Below are positions 51,288-59,932 of a stretch of 64,000 bases of DNA, piece after piece. Origin of the DNA: Nocardioides bruguierae (GTDB lineage Bacteria > Actinomycetota > Actinomycetes > Propionibacteriales > Nocardioidaceae); the NCBI RefSeq assembly GCF_023656415.1, contig NZ_JAMOIL010000002.1, positions 62,001 through 126,000 of the forward strand, in the 5' to 3' direction. A program made the position numbers and the translations under genes. The first letter of the stretch is position 1. Every line of letters starts with the position of its first letter. Under the pieces are notes generated by a model. It did no database searches. It saw only the letters and a program-made list of their open reading frames with translations, and was not told where the DNA came from.

Positions 51288-51862
51288 AGCAGACCCTCCA
51301 TCAGGGTGCTCTCGGCGGACTGGGAGTCCACGATGTCCTGGGCCATCTCCTGGGCGACGGGGTTGGTGACGTCGGCCAGCTCCGTCTCGGCCATGGCGAC
51401 GGCGCCCTCGTGGTGCTCGATCATCAGCTCCAGCCACAGGCGCTCGAACGCGCGGTCGCCGGCGTCCTCGAGGTCGGCCATGTCCTGGGCGGTCATCATC
51501 GAGTCGGCGAGGTCCTCGCTGCCGTGCTCGTGGGCGTGGCCGTCGTCGGCGGTCTCCACGCCCCGCATCTCCAGCCACTGCGTCATGGTCTCGATCTCGG
51601 GGGCCTGCGCGGCCTCGACGTCGGCCATCAGGTCGGCGACCGCGGGGCGCAGGTCACGGCCGGCCGACATCTCCACCATGTCGATGGCCTGGGTGTGGTG
51701 GGGCAGCATGCCGCTGACGAAGGCCACGTCGGCGTCGTTGAACTGTGCCTCGGGAGTGCCGTCGTCGGCGCAGGCGGTGAGCGCTGCGGCGGGGAGGACG
51801 GCGACCAGCAGGGCGGCGCGGGCCCGGGTGGAGGTGCTGCGGGCAGGGGTGCGTGCGGGCAC
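51284..51862 (-). CDS. DUF305 lipoprotein, probable periplasmic copper-binding
   Basis: 192 residues. Lipobox LTAC (Cys31). The DUF305 ferritin-like four-helix pattern has two HH motifs, FVSGMLPHHTQAIDMVEMS and LMIEHHEGAVAMAETEL, plus a His-rich loop DDGHAHEHGSED and many Met residues. CopM-type members bind Cu/Ag. GTG 51862 has an AAGGAG site. Part of the copper-like operon. Confidence 0.88.
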   Translation of the reverse strand: MPARTPARSTSTRARAALLVAVLPAAALTACADDGTPEAQFNDADVAFVSGMLPHHTQAIDMVEMSAGRDLRPAVADLMADVEAAQAPEIETMTQWLEMRGVETADDGHAHEHGSEDLADSMMTAQDMADLEDAGDRAFERLWLELMIEHHEGAVAMAETELADVTNPVAQEMAQDIVDSQSAESTLMEGLL

Positions 51863-51936
51863 GGGAGTGCTCCTTCTCGGTGCGGTGTGGTGGCGCTGGT
51901 GCGGACGACGGCGACGCCGGTGCGTCGCCGGGCCGC

Positions 51937-52404
51937 TCAGCAGCGCAGGACCGAGAGGGCGTGCAGGTCGGGAGCCGCGGCACCGGAGGGTGCGCGCAGC
52001 GGTCGGTGCGCGAGCGCACCGGGGTCGCGGCGCAGGTGCCGGACCGGGGTGCGGTGCGCCGCCAAAAGGAGCAGGAGCAGCGTCAGCAGCGCCAGGCACC
52101 CGCCGAGGACGCCCCCGTGGGAGCCGGCCACCCCGGAGAGCGAGGAGCCCATGCAGCTGACCGTGTCCGCCACGGTCACCTCCACGGCCGTGCCGGCCGC
52201 GGTGACCATCCAGCCGACGTGCTCGGGGGCCGAGGCGGCCACCTCGGCGTGGCCCGTCGCCGTGCCGTGCTCGGCCGCGCCGTGCCCGGTGTGGCCGGAG
52301 ACCGCGTGCATGAGCAGCACGCCCACGGCCAGCAGCCCGACGACGACCACCAGCGCAGCACGGCGCGCGCCGGTGCTGCCGGTGACGGCGGTCGGGGAGG
52401 TCAC
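51937..52404 (-). CDS. DUF6153-like small membrane protein
   Basis: 155 residues with two membrane helices (about 15-35 and 97-117). Between them is a His-rich extracytoplasmic loop MHAVSGHTGHGAAEHGTATG that could bind metal. The C-terminus ends LHALSVLRC. This matches the DUF6153 pattern of actinobacteria. A TACCCT element 9 bases before the GTG might allow separate near-leaderless expression. Located between DUF305 and the multicopper oxidase. Confidence 0.7.
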   Translation of the reverse strand: MTSPTAVTGSTGARRAALVVVVGLLAVGVLLMHAVSGHTGHGAAEHGTATGHAEVAASAPEHVGWMVTAAGTAVEVTVADTVSCMGSSLSGVAGSHGGVLGGCLALLTLLLLLLAAHRTPVRHLRRDPGALAHRPLRAPSGAAAPDLHALSVLRC

Positions 52405-52439
52405 GCGGCGACCAGGGTACGGACCCGTCCGGCCCGCGG

Positions 52440-53942
52440 TCACGGGCGCAGGGCCTCCAGGGTGCCCATCATGCCGAGGTCCTCGTGGTCCAGGACGTGG
52501 CAGTGGTACACCGTCCGCCCGGGGAAGGCGTCGAAGGCGACCCGCACCACCACCCGATGCCCGGCCGGCACGTCGACGGTGTCCAGCAGGAGCGGCGCCT
52601 CGCCGCCGTCCAGGACCTGCATGGGCCACACGTGCAGGTGGAACGGGTGGTCCATGGTCGTGTCGTTGACCAGCGTCCACTCCTCCACCGTGCCGAGCGT
52701 GACGGTGTGGTCGGTGCGCCCGGCCTGGAACGTCCGTCCGTCGATGCCGAACAGCATCCCCCCGCCCATCCCCTGCCCCATCCCCGAGGTCAGCGTCAGC
52801 GTGCGACGGCGGTCGGGCTCGACGTCGCGCAGGTCGCGGGGCGGGGCGGTCGTTCCCGACGGGCCGGGCGGGGCCGTGGTCGCGGGAGAGGACGAGGGAG
52901 GGGCACCGGGCCCCGTGGCTCGCAGCGTCAGCAGGGTGGAGGGCTGTTCGTCCGAGGCACCGCCCATCATGCCGCCCGTCCCCCCGCCCGCCGTCCCACC
53001 GGTGCCCGCCCCACGGTCGACCGGCGCGGTGGTGAGCACGAGGTCCTCCTGGCCGACCGGCACGACCAAGTCGGCCCGGCCGCCCGGCGGCACCACGACC
53101 TCACCCACGCCGAGACCCGAGGCCAGGTCCCGCCCGTCGCGGGCCACCACCCCGGCACCCGCCACCGCCGCGGCCCCCACGGTCGAGAGCAGCGGTCGCA
53201 GGTACCGCGACGTGCACGCGTTCACGACGCGCCACCGCTCCACCGTGCCCGGCGCACCGACCACCTCCGGGGCCGACTGGCCGTCGACCAGCACCAGCGC
53301 GCCCTCGCGCCCGGCCATCCGGTCGTGCCTGGTGACGCCGGCGACCGCCCCACCGGCCAGGGTGACGTCGGAGACCACCAGCACCCGCTCCGTCCGCGCG
53401 GAGGCGGCCGGGTCCAGCACGAGCAGCGCCCCGAACAGGCCTCGCCAGACCTGGTCGGCCACCGAGCCGTGGTGGTGCGCGTGGTACCAGAAGGTGCCGG
53501 TCGGGTGGTCCTCACCGATCTCGTAGACGTACTGGTGCTGCTGCCCCGGCGCCACGCTGACGAACACGTCGTCGGAGGCGCCGGTGGGTGAGACCTGCAG
53601 CCCGTGCACGTGCAGGTTGGTCGGCTCGTCGAGGTCGTTGACGAGGAGCACCCGCAGGGTGTCCCCCGGGGCCACCCGCAGCGTCGGCCCCGGCACCGAC
53701 GCCCCGTACCCGAGGCAGCGCACGTCCGAGCCCGCCAGGGCACGGACCTCCTCCGAGGCGACGAGGCGCACGTCCAGCAGCCCACCGGTCGAGGTGTGCA
53801 CCGGCGGCTCCACGAGTGCGGCGCCCGTGACCGCGGCGGGGTCCGACGACTCCCGGGCCACCCACCACCAGCCACCGGCCGCACCCAGCGCGACCACGCC
53901 CGCTCCGCCGAGCAGCGCCCGGCGGCCGATCGGCTGGGTCAC
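52440..53942 (-). CDS. multicopper oxidase, Tat-exported (CueO-like)
   Basis: 500 residues. A twin-arginine start (GRRALLGGAGVVALGAAG) exports the folded enzyme. All four copper motifs are present: HVHG (111-114), WYHAHHHG (152-159), HPFHLHVWPMQV and HCHVLDHEDLGMM near the end. A Met/Gly-rich insert (GGMMGGA, GMGQGMGGGM) resembles the CueO cuprous-oxidase segment, so Cu(I) oxidation is likely. GTG 53942 has GAGGAGG upstream; GTG 53948/53951 are alternatives. Confidence 0.93.
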   Translation of the reverse strand: MTQPIGRRALLGGAGVVALGAAGGWWWVARESSDPAAVTGAALVEPPVHTSTGGLLDVRLVASEEVRALAGSDVRCLGYGASVPGPTLRVAPGDTLRVLLVNDLDEPTNLHVHGLQVSPTGASDDVFVSVAPGQQHQYVYEIGEDHPTGTFWYHAHHHGSVADQVWRGLFGALLVLDPAASARTERVLVVSDVTLAGGAVAGVTRHDRMAGREGALVLVDGQSAPEVVGAPGTVERWRVVNACTSRYLRPLLSTVGAAAVAGAGVVARDGRDLASGLGVGEVVVPPGGRADLVVPVGQEDLVLTTAPVDRGAGTGGTAGGGTGGMMGGASDEQPSTLLTLRATGPGAPPSSSPATTAPPGPSGTTAPPRDLRDVEPDRRRTLTLTSGMGQGMGGGMLFGIDGRTFQAGRTDHTVTLGTVEEWTLVNDTTMDHPFHLHVWPMQVLDGGEAPLLLDTVDVPAGHRVVVRVAFDAFPGRTVYHCHVLDHEDLGMMGTLEALRP

Positions 53943-53971
53943 CGCCACCACCTCCTCGCCGACGAGACGGC

Positions 53972-54712
53972 TCAGCCGCGCGGCAGCAGCTCGGTGGCCA
54001 GCACCCGCACCTGCCGGGGCGTGGGGTGGCCGAGACGCTCGACGACCCGGCCGTGGGAGAGCACGGTGACGGCGTCGGCGTCCCGGGCGAGCACCGCGTC
54101 CCCGGTGCCCACGAGGACGGTCAGCCCGAACGTGCGGACGAGGCGGTGCAGCCGGTCCGCCAGGTCCACCAGGGACGTCGGGTCCAGTGCCGCCTCCGGG
54201 TGGTCCACGACCAGCACCGCGGGCCGACGGGCGGCCGCCGAGGCCAGTCCCACCCGCAGCCGCTCCCCGGCGGCCAGGGACCCCGGGTCCCGGTCGAGCA
54301 GCGGCTCCAGCCCGAGCGTCGCCACGAGCCCGGTCAGCAGGGCCTCGTCCGCACCGTCCGGCACCAGCCCGGCCGAGAGCCGCAGGGCGTCGCGCGGGGT
54401 GGGGCTGGGCAGCGGCGCAGGGTCCTGGGCGACGCCGACACGGGCCACCGGGCCGGTGGACGCGTCCTGGACCGACAGCCAGGCGACCAGCGCCCTCGTC
54501 CCGGCCCCGCGTGCCCCCACGGCCGCGTGCAGGGTGTCGGCGTGCACCTCGAGGTCCACCCCGTGCAGCTCCTCGCCGCCGGTCCGGGCCGCCTCGTCGC
54601 CGGCCAGCGTCAGCCCGGCCACCCGGAGCACCGGCTCGTCGAGCGCCGGCCGGGGGGACGCGTCAGGGTCGACCGGCGCGTCGGGGCCGCGCGCGGAGTC
54701 ACGATGGGTCAT
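53972..54712 (-). CDS. degenerate ABC-type ATPase domain protein
   Basis: 246 residues with the ABC order but altered motifs: Walker A reads GARGAGTR (66-73), lacking the Lys and Ser/Thr. The signature is SLAAGERLRVGLA (145-157). Walker B VLVVDHPEAALDP has His-Pro-Glu after the Asp. The D-loop and a final H-region position (VLVGTGD) lack the switch His. It is probably ATPase-inactive or strongly weakened. No permease gene is adjacent. First gene of the multicopper-oxidase operon (29-base gap). Function unknown. Confidence 0.75.
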   Translation of the reverse strand: MTHRDSARGPDAPVDPDASPRPALDEPVLRVAGLTLAGDEAARTGGEELHGVDLEVHADTLHAAVGARGAGTRALVAWLSVQDASTGPVARVGVAQDPAPLPSPTPRDALRLSAGLVPDGADEALLTGLVATLGLEPLLDRDPGSLAAGERLRVGLASAAARRPAVLVVDHPEAALDPTSLVDLADRLHRLVRTFGLTVLVGTGDAVLARDADAVTVLSHGRVVERLGHPTPRQVRVLATELLPRG

Positions 54713-54734
54713 GCCCCCAGCGAACGCCCCGAGG

Positions 54735-54758
54735 GGGCCGAAAGATCAGGGCCGAAAG
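54735..54758 (-). promoter_or_regulatory. direct repeats upstream of the copper-like operon
   Basis: GGGCCGAAAG occurs at 54735-54744 and 54749-54758, 14 bases apart, within the 68-base gap before the ABC-like gene. Possible regulator site. Confidence 0.35.
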
Positions 54759-54780
54759 GCCGTGGTCCCGTCCACCGGGC

Positions 54781-55362
54781 TCAACCGAGCAGCTGCTCGA
54801 CCTCGTCCTGGACCTCGGCGTACGGCTCCACGTCGAAGGTGCCGCCGCGCCAGACCAGCACCCGGTCCTCGGCTCCGTCGCCCCCGTCGTCGGACCCGTA
54901 CCCGGTGAAGACCGCCGACCCGTCCTCCAGCACGAACGCCTCGTGGAGCGGGTCGGCGTCGTGGGTGTCCCAGCCGGCGTCGGGACCCGTCGAGACCGCC
55001 AGCAGCCCGCTGCTGAGGTCGTCGGCGTCGTCACCCTCCGGCAGGCTCGTCGCCGCCGTCTCCAGGACGACCGCGACCGTGTCCCCGCCGACGCTGACGG
55101 CCGACGAGGTGTAGGCGTGGCCGGTGGGCACGGCCCCGACGTCACTCGGGTCGGACCACGTCCCCTCGTCGCGCCGCTGCACCAGCAGCCGCCCGTCCTC
55201 CACCGTGACCGCGACGGCCACCGCCCCGCGCTCGACGACGTCGGCGTCCTCGTCCGGGCCCGCGCCGCTGGTGCACGCCGCCAGCGGGAGCAGGGCAGCG
55301 AGGGCGAGCGCGCGCACGGCCGCCCGGGCGGGAAGCGAGCGACCCTCGGCGGTGACAGACAT
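54781..55362 (-). CDS. hypothetical lipoprotein
   Basis: 193 residues. Signal peptide with lipobox LAAC (Cys30). The mature part is acidic (Asp/Glu/Gly-rich) and contains a possible beta-propeller-like repeat, LLVQRRDEGTWSDPSDVGAV and VLVWRGGTFDVEPY. No family recognised. TAGCGT (55370-55375) 7 bases before the ATG predicts a leaderless mRNA. It may be co-transcribed with the copper-like operon 68 bases downstream. Confidence 0.7.
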   Translation of the reverse strand: MSVTAEGRSLPARAAVRALALAALLPLAACTSGAGPDEDADVVERGAVAVAVTVEDGRLLVQRRDEGTWSDPSDVGAVPTGHAYTSSAVSVGGDTVAVVLETAATSLPEGDDADDLSSGLLAVSTGPDAGWDTHDADPLHEAFVLEDGSAVFTGYGSDDGGDGAEDRVLVWRGGTFDVEPYAEVQDEVEQLLG

Positions 55363-55412
55363 GCCGGGGACGCTAGCAACGACCGCCGACGCCGCCCCTC
55401 TAGGTTGGACGG

Positions 55413-56534
55413 GTGGACCTGCCTGCCTCCGTCGACGTCGCCGTGATCGGTGGCGGCCAGTCGGCGCTGGCCTTCGGCTACCACCTGCGCCGGATCGAGC
55501 GCGGCCGCACGGCCCGGGGGCTGCCGCCGCTGCGTGTGGTGGTCCTCGACGCCCACCCGGCCCCGGGCGGCGCCTGGCAGGACATGTGGCCGACCCTGCA
55601 CCTCTTCTCCCCCGCCGAGCACAGCTCCCTGCCGGGCCGCCTCATGCCGGGCACGTCGGAGGAGTACCCCGACGCCGCGCACGTGGTGGAGTACCTCACC
55701 GACCACGAGCGCCGGTTCGGGCTGGACGTGCGCCGCCCGGTGCGGGTCTTCTCGCTCACCGCCGGCCGTGCAGGGGGCCTGGTCCTGCGCACGGACGACG
55801 GGGTGCTCGACGCCCGCCACGTGGTCAACGCGACCGGCACGTGGGACCGCCGCTTCATCGCCTCCCTGCCCGGGCTCGGCACCTTCCGCGGCCAGGTGCT
55901 GCACACCCGGGACTACCGCGACGCCGAGTCCCTCGAGGACGCCCGCGTGCTGGTGGTCGGGGGCGGCAACTCGGCCGCCCAGATCGCCGCCGACCTGCTC
56001 GGCACCGCCGCCGTCGTCCGGTGGGCCGCCCGCCGCCCGCCGCAGTTCCTGCCCGACGACGTCGACGGGCGCACGCTGTTCGAGGTCGCCAGCCAGGCCG
56101 TGGCTGCCCGCGCGGCGGGCGAGGAGCACGCGGGGGTCGGCTCGCTGGGCGACGTCGTGGCCGTCGCGTCGGTGCGCCGGGCGCGGGACGAGGGCGGCCT
56201 GGTCGCCCGCGCGATGCCGGCCCGGTTCACCCCGGACGGGGTGCAGTGGCCCGACGGCAGCACCGAGCGGTTCGACGCCGTGGTGCTCGCCACCGGGTTC
56301 CGGCCGGCCCTCGACCACCTGCGTGGCCTCGGCCTGACCTGGCGGGGCGGGCACCCCGCCGCGTCCGCGCCCCCGGGGTCGCCGTTCCCCGTGCGCTCCG
56401 CCGACGACCCGCGCCTGTGGTTCCTCGGCTACGGCGACTGGTGCGGCGCCGCCTCGGCCACCCTGGTGGGGGTCGGGCGCCCCGCACGCGACCTGGCGAC
56501 CGCGCTGGTCACCGCCCTCGACGAGGAGGCCTGA
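55413..56534 (+). CDS. flavin-containing monooxygenase-like oxidoreductase, ArsO-like
   Basis: 373 residues. FAD motif VAVIGGGQSALAFGYHLRR, PGGAWQDMWPTLHLFSPAEH, VVNATGTWDRR, NADPH motif VLVVGGGNSAAQIAADLLG, and a late ATGF motif VVLATGFRP. This is the ArsO/CzcO-like branch of FMOs. No arsenic genes are nearby, so the substrate is open. TAGGTT (55401-55406) 6 bases before GTG 55413 predicts a leaderless mRNA. zur follows 41 bases later with its own promoter. Confidence 0.82.
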   Translation: MDLPASVDVAVIGGGQSALAFGYHLRRIERGRTARGLPPLRVVVLDAHPAPGGAWQDMWPTLHLFSPAEHSSLPGRLMPGTSEEYPDAAHVVEYLTDHERRFGLDVRRPVRVFSLTAGRAGGLVLRTDDGVLDARHVVNATGTWDRRFIASLPGLGTFRGQVLHTRDYRDAESLEDARVLVVGGGNSAAQIAADLLGTAAVVRWAARRPPQFLPDDVDGRTLFEVASQAVAARAAGEEHAGVGSLGDVVAVASVRRARDEGGLVARAMPARFTPDGVQWPDGSTERFDAVVLATGFRPALDHLRGLGLTWRGGHPAASAPPGSPFPVRSADDPRLWFLGYGDWCGAASATLVGVGRPARDLATALVTALDEEA

Positions 56535-56562
56535 GGACTGCGACCGCGCTGGGGCTCCTGCG

Positions 56563-56576
56563 TAGAATGAGTCTCA
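56563..56576 (+). promoter_or_regulatory. zur promoter with Zur-like box
   Basis: TAGAAT (56563-56568) is 7 bases before ATG 56576. AGAATGAGTCTCA (56564-56576) overlaps it and includes the palindrome ATGAG-T-CTCAT (56567-56577). The same 13-mer with one change is upstream of znuA. Confidence 0.7.
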
Positions 56577-57001
56577 TGTCTCCGCAGGCCAGCAGCACGG
56601 GCACCGACGCCGTCCGCCGCGACACCCCGCAGCGCCGCGCGCTGCGCGAGCACCTCGAGGGCACCGAGTCCTTCGTGAGCGCCCAGCAGCTGCACGACCA
56701 GCTCCGTGCGGGTGGCTCCCGCATCGGCCTGGCCACCGTCTACCGCGGCCTCCAGACCCTCGCCGAGTCCGGCGAGGTCGACACCCTGCGCACGGACGAC
56801 GGCGGCACGCTCTACCGCAAGTGCGGCGAGCGGCACCACCACCACCTCGTCTGCCGCAGCTGCGGCCTCACCGTCGAGGTGGACGGCCCCGGCGTGGAGA
56901 CCTGGGCGGAGCAGGCGGCCCAGGCGAACGGCTTCAGCCAGGTCACCCACGTCGTGGAGCTGTTCGGGCTCTGCGCGGGCTGCACCGCCGCCCAGGCCTG
57001 A
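56576..57001 (+). CDS. zur: Fur-family zinc uptake regulator
   Basis: 141 residues. Winged HTH about 34-75 (VSAQQLHDQLRAGGSRIGLA, TVYRGLQTLAESGEVD). Structural zinc cysteines Cys93/Cys96 and Cys133/Cys136. Sensory ligands include His87-90 (GERHHHHLVC). Assigned to Zur because znuABC lies alongside and carries a matching box. The ATG at 56576 follows TAGAAT by 7 bases; ATG 56567 is inside the -10 and excluded if the transcript is leaderless. Likely autoregulated. Confidence 0.92.
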   Translation: MSPQASSTGTDAVRRDTPQRRALREHLEGTESFVSAQQLHDQLRAGGSRIGLATVYRGLQTLAESGEVDTLRTDDGGTLYRKCGERHHHHLVCRSCGLTVEVDGPGVETWAEQAAQANGFSQVTHVVELFGLCAGCTAAQA

Positions 57002-57031
57002 ACCCGGGCCCTCCCCCCTCCTGTCGACCCT

Positions 57032-57054
57032 CGGCCGTCCGCCTCAGACGGCCG
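57032..57054. terminator. terminator between zur and znuB
   Basis: CGGCCGTC (57032-57039) pairs with GACGGCCG (57047-57054), with the znuB stop codon in the loop. Confidence 0.6.
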
Positions 57055-57904
57055 CGCGGTCGCGGACCGCGCCGACGAGCCGTGCCACGAGGTAGATCAC
57101 GAACGAGATCGTGGTGATGTAGGGGCTGATCGGCAGCGAGCCGCCCAGCGCGAGCAGGATGCCGCCGACAGCCGCCGTGACGCCGAACAGCGCCGCCAGG
57201 AACGGCACCAGCGTCAGCGACGACGAGACGCGGAGCGCGGCCGCGGCCGGGGTGACGAGCAGGGCGAGCACGAGCAGCGCGCCGACGATCTGGACGGCGA
57301 CGGCCACGACGAGGCCGAGCGCTCCCATGAAGACCAGGGAGATCATCCGGCGCGGCACGCCGCGGGCCGCGGCGACGTCGGGGTCGAGGCTGTCGAAGAG
57401 CAGCGGGCGCCAGATCGCGACCAGCACCGCAGCGGCGAACACGCAGATACCGATCAGGTAGTACAGCTGCGGCCCGTCGACGGAGACGATCTGGCCGGTG
57501 AGCAGGCCGAACTTGCTGGACGCGCGCCCGTCGTAGAGAGCGAGGAACAGGATGCCCAGGCCCAGCCCGAACGGCATCAGCACGCCGATGGCGGAGTTGC
57601 GGTCGCGCGCGCGGGCACCCAGCAGGCCGATCGCGAGGCCCGCGACGAGCGAGCCGACGACGGCACCGGCGACCACGCTGGTGCCGATCAGCAGGGCCGC
57701 CGCTGCGCCCGCGAAGGAGAGCTCGCTGACGCCGTGCACGGCGAAGGCCATGTCGCGCTGCATCACCAGCACGCCGAGGACGCCGCCCACGACGCCGAGC
57801 ACGCCGGCGGCGATGATCGAGTACTGCACGAGGCCCAGCAGGAGCCCGTAGTCGGAGAAGTCGACGACCTGGTGCCACCAGGCGTCGTCGGCGAGCACGG
57901 TCAC
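57044..57904 (-). CDS. znuB: zinc ABC transporter permease
   Basis: 286 residues, about eight membrane helices in the ABC-3 family pattern: MQRDMAFAVHGVSELSFAGA, AVVGSLVAGLAIGLLGARAR, then IGVLMPFGLGLGILFLALYD. Pumps Zn (or Mn) delivered by ZnuA. GTG start overlaps the znuC stop by 4 bases. The Zn assignment rests on the zur neighbour. Confidence 0.92.
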   Translation of the reverse strand: MTVLADDAWWHQVVDFSDYGLLLGLVQYSIIAAGVLGVVGGVLGVLVMQRDMAFAVHGVSELSFAGAAAALLIGTSVVAGAVVGSLVAGLAIGLLGARARDRNSAIGVLMPFGLGLGILFLALYDGRASSKFGLLTGQIVSVDGPQLYYLIGICVFAAAVLVAIWRPLLFDSLDPDVAAARGVPRRMISLVFMGALGLVVAVAVQIVGALLVLALLVTPAAAALRVSSSLTLVPFLAALFGVTAAVGGILLALGGSLPISPYITTISFVIYLVARLVGAVRDRAAV

Positions 57905-58791
57905 GCGGTGCCTCCCGACGTGGGCGCTCCGGTGGTCGGGGCGGAGGCGCTCGAGGGCGAGGAGGGCGTGGTGCGGGCGCCGGGGTGCTCGTCGGGGGCA
58001 CCCAGGACGACGATCCGGTCGCCGATCTGGGCGACGTCGACGCGCGTGCCGTAGAGCTCGCTGAGGGTGTCGGAGCGCATGACCTCGTCGGGGTGGCCGA
58101 GCCGGTGGGAGCCACCGGCGAAGTAGAGGACCCGGTCGGTCAGCGGCAGCACCGGGTTGATGTCGTGGGTGACGAAGAGGACGGGCGTGCCGTGCTCGCG
58201 GCGGCGCCGGTCGACCAGCAGGCTGACCTCCTGCTGGTGGTGCAGGTCGAGGCTGGAGAGCGGCTCGTCGCACAGCAGCAGCTCGGGGTCGGAGACCAGT
58301 GCCTGCGCGATCCGCAGCCGCTGCTGCTCGCCGCCCGAGAGCTCGCCCACGGGCCGGTGGGCGTACTCGACGGCGTGGACGTCCTCGACCACCTGCTCGA
58401 CCCGCTGCCGCACCGCACCGCGGCCGAACAGCCGCGGGCCGAAGCGGTGCCCGTCTATGCCGAGCGCCACCAGGTCGCGCCCCCGCATCGGGGTGCCGGC
58501 GGGGAAGACCCGCTGCTGCGGCACGTAGGCCATGCGGCGGTCACCGCGGCGCACCGGCTCGCCCTGGAAGCGCGCCTCCCCACCGCTGAGACCCACGAGC
58601 CCGAGGACGGCCTTGAGCAGCGAGGACTTGCCGGCGCCGTTGGCGCCCAGCACGGTGATGAACTCGCCGGGGTGGACGTCGAGGTCCAGCCCGGACCACA
58701 GGGTGCGTCCGCCGAGGGTCAGCTCGGCGCCGCGCATGCTGAGCACCGGGTCGCCGCGGTGCGCGTGGGGGGTGGGGTGCGTTGCCGTCAC
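57901..58791 (-). CDS. znuC: zinc ABC transporter ATP-binding protein
   Basis: 296 residues from GTG 58791. Walker A GANGAGKSS (49-57), Q-loop YVPQQR, signature LSGGEQQRLRIAQAL, Walker B LLLCDEPLSSLD and the switch His in FVTHDIN are intact. A C-terminal Ser/Thr/Pro-rich tail is longer than usual. An in-frame start at 58887 would overlap the intercistronic hairpin and is unlikely. Confidence 0.92.
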   Translation of the reverse strand: MTATHPTPHAHRGDPVLSMRGAELTLGGRTLWSGLDLDVHPGEFITVLGANGAGKSSLLKAVLGLVGLSGGEARFQGEPVRRGDRRMAYVPQQRVFPAGTPMRGRDLVALGIDGHRFGPRLFGRGAVRQRVEQVVEDVHAVEYAHRPVGELSGGEQQRLRIAQALVSDPELLLCDEPLSSLDLHHQQEVSLLVDRRRREHGTPVLFVTHDINPVLPLTDRVLYFAGGSHRLGHPDEVMRSDTLSELYGTRVDVAQIGDRIVVLGAPDEHPGARTTPSSPSSASAPTTGAPTSGGTA

Positions 58792-58883
58792 GTCGGTGGG
58801 TAACTCCGTCTCTGCGGGGTGGATTCCTCCCCGGGGGTCTGTCCGGGGGTCTTTCCGGGGGGTGATGCTGCCAGGAACGCGGT

Positions 58884-58926
58884 GCACGCCCGACGTCCGA
58901 CCCGGGGGCCTGGACGGCGGGCGTGC
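58884..58926 (-). other. intercistronic stem-loop between znuA and znuC
   Basis: GCACGCCCG (58884-58892) pairs with CGGGCGTGC (58918-58926), with an inner GTCC/GGAC pair. It lies in the 162-base gap znuA-znuC and may act as a partial terminator or mRNA stabiliser. Three CCGGGGGTCT-like repeats follow at about 58830-58860. Confidence 0.55.
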
Positions 58927-58953
58927 GGTCGACCACGTGAGCGGCCGAGTGGC

Positions 58954-59925
58954 TCAGCCCAGCGCAGCGGTCAGGTCGTCCACGTTGTCCTGCATCCAGG
59001 TCACGTAGTCGTCGACGCCGTCGGGCAGGGTCTCGCTGAAGTCGACGACCGGGACGCCGGCGGCCTCGGCGGCCTGCTGGACCTGCTCGGTCGTGTCGTC
59101 GGCGGCCTGGGTGTTGTAGGCCAGCACGGCGATGTCGCTGTCACCGTCGAACAGGGCGAGGGTCTCGGCGAGCACCCGCGGGGGCACGTCGGTGCCCTCC
59201 TCGACGGCCTCGCTGAACTCGTCCGGGGTCTCGTTGGTCAGGCCGGCCTCGGTGAGCAGGTAGAGCGGGACGGGCTCGGTGATCGCGACGCCACGGCCCT
59301 CGGTGCTGGAGGCGAGGTCGGAGACCTGGCTCTCGAGGTCCTCCACCTGGGCGGCGAAGTCCTCGTAGTTGGCCTGGTAGGTGGCCGCGTTGTCGGGGTC
59401 GACCTCGGCGAGGTGCTCGTTGATCTCCTCGGCGACGGCCTCGACGGTGTGGAAGTCGTACCAGACGTGCTCGTTGAAGCCCTCGACGTGGTCGTGCCCG
59501 TCCTCGGACTCCTCGTCCGCGTGCTCCTCGTCGGAGTGGTCGGAGTCCTCGTCGAGCAGGCCGGAGATGTCGACGGCGGTGAGCACGGTGGGGTCGGTGT
59601 CGACCGAGTCGAGCATGGTGTCGACGAACGAGTCGTAGCCGCCGCCGTTCTCGATCACGATGTCGGCCCCGGAGAGCGTGGCGAGGTCGGAGGTCGTGGC
59701 CTCGTACTCGTGGGGGTCCTGGCTGGCGGAGTCGATGATGCTGGTGACCTCGACGTCGTCACCGCCGATCGCCTCGGCGATGCTCCCGTAGACGTTGGTG
59801 GAGGCCACGATCGAGATCGTGCCGTCGTCGGCGGAGCCGCTGTCGCTGCCGCACGCGGCGAGCGTGGTGACGGCGAGCGCACCAGCGGGGAGCAGGGCGA
59901 GGAGGCGCCAGGAGGAGGTCTTCAT
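58954..59925 (-). CDS. znuA: zinc-binding lipoprotein, ZnuA/AdcA-type cluster A-I binding protein
   Basis: 323 residues. Lipobox LAAC (Cys25). Metal ligands: His72 in QDPHEYEAT, His153 in NEHVWYD, an expected glutamate/aspartate in the C-terminal lobe (YNTQAADD). The His/Asp/Glu-rich loop 124-150 (DEDSDHSDEEHADEESEDGH, DHVEG) is typical of ZnuA zinc-trapping loops. TATCGT (59933-59938) is 7 bases before the ATG, with a Zur-like box just upstream. Confidence 0.94.
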   Translation of the reverse strand: MKTSSWRLLALLPAGALAVTTLAACGSDSGSADDGTISIVASTNVYGSIAEAIGGDDVEVTSIIDSASQDPHEYEATTSDLATLSGADIVIENGGGYDSFVDTMLDSVDTDPTVLTAVDISGLLDEDSDHSDEEHADEESEDGHDHVEGFNEHVWYDFHTVEAVAEEINEHLAEVDPDNAATYQANYEDFAAQVEDLESQVSDLASSTEGRGVAITEPVPLYLLTEAGLTNETPDEFSEAVEEGTDVPPRVLAETLALFDGDSDIAVLAYNTQAADDTTEQVQQAAEAAGVPVVDFSETLPDGVDDYVTWMQDNVDDLTAALG

Positions 59926-59932
59926 GCTGACG

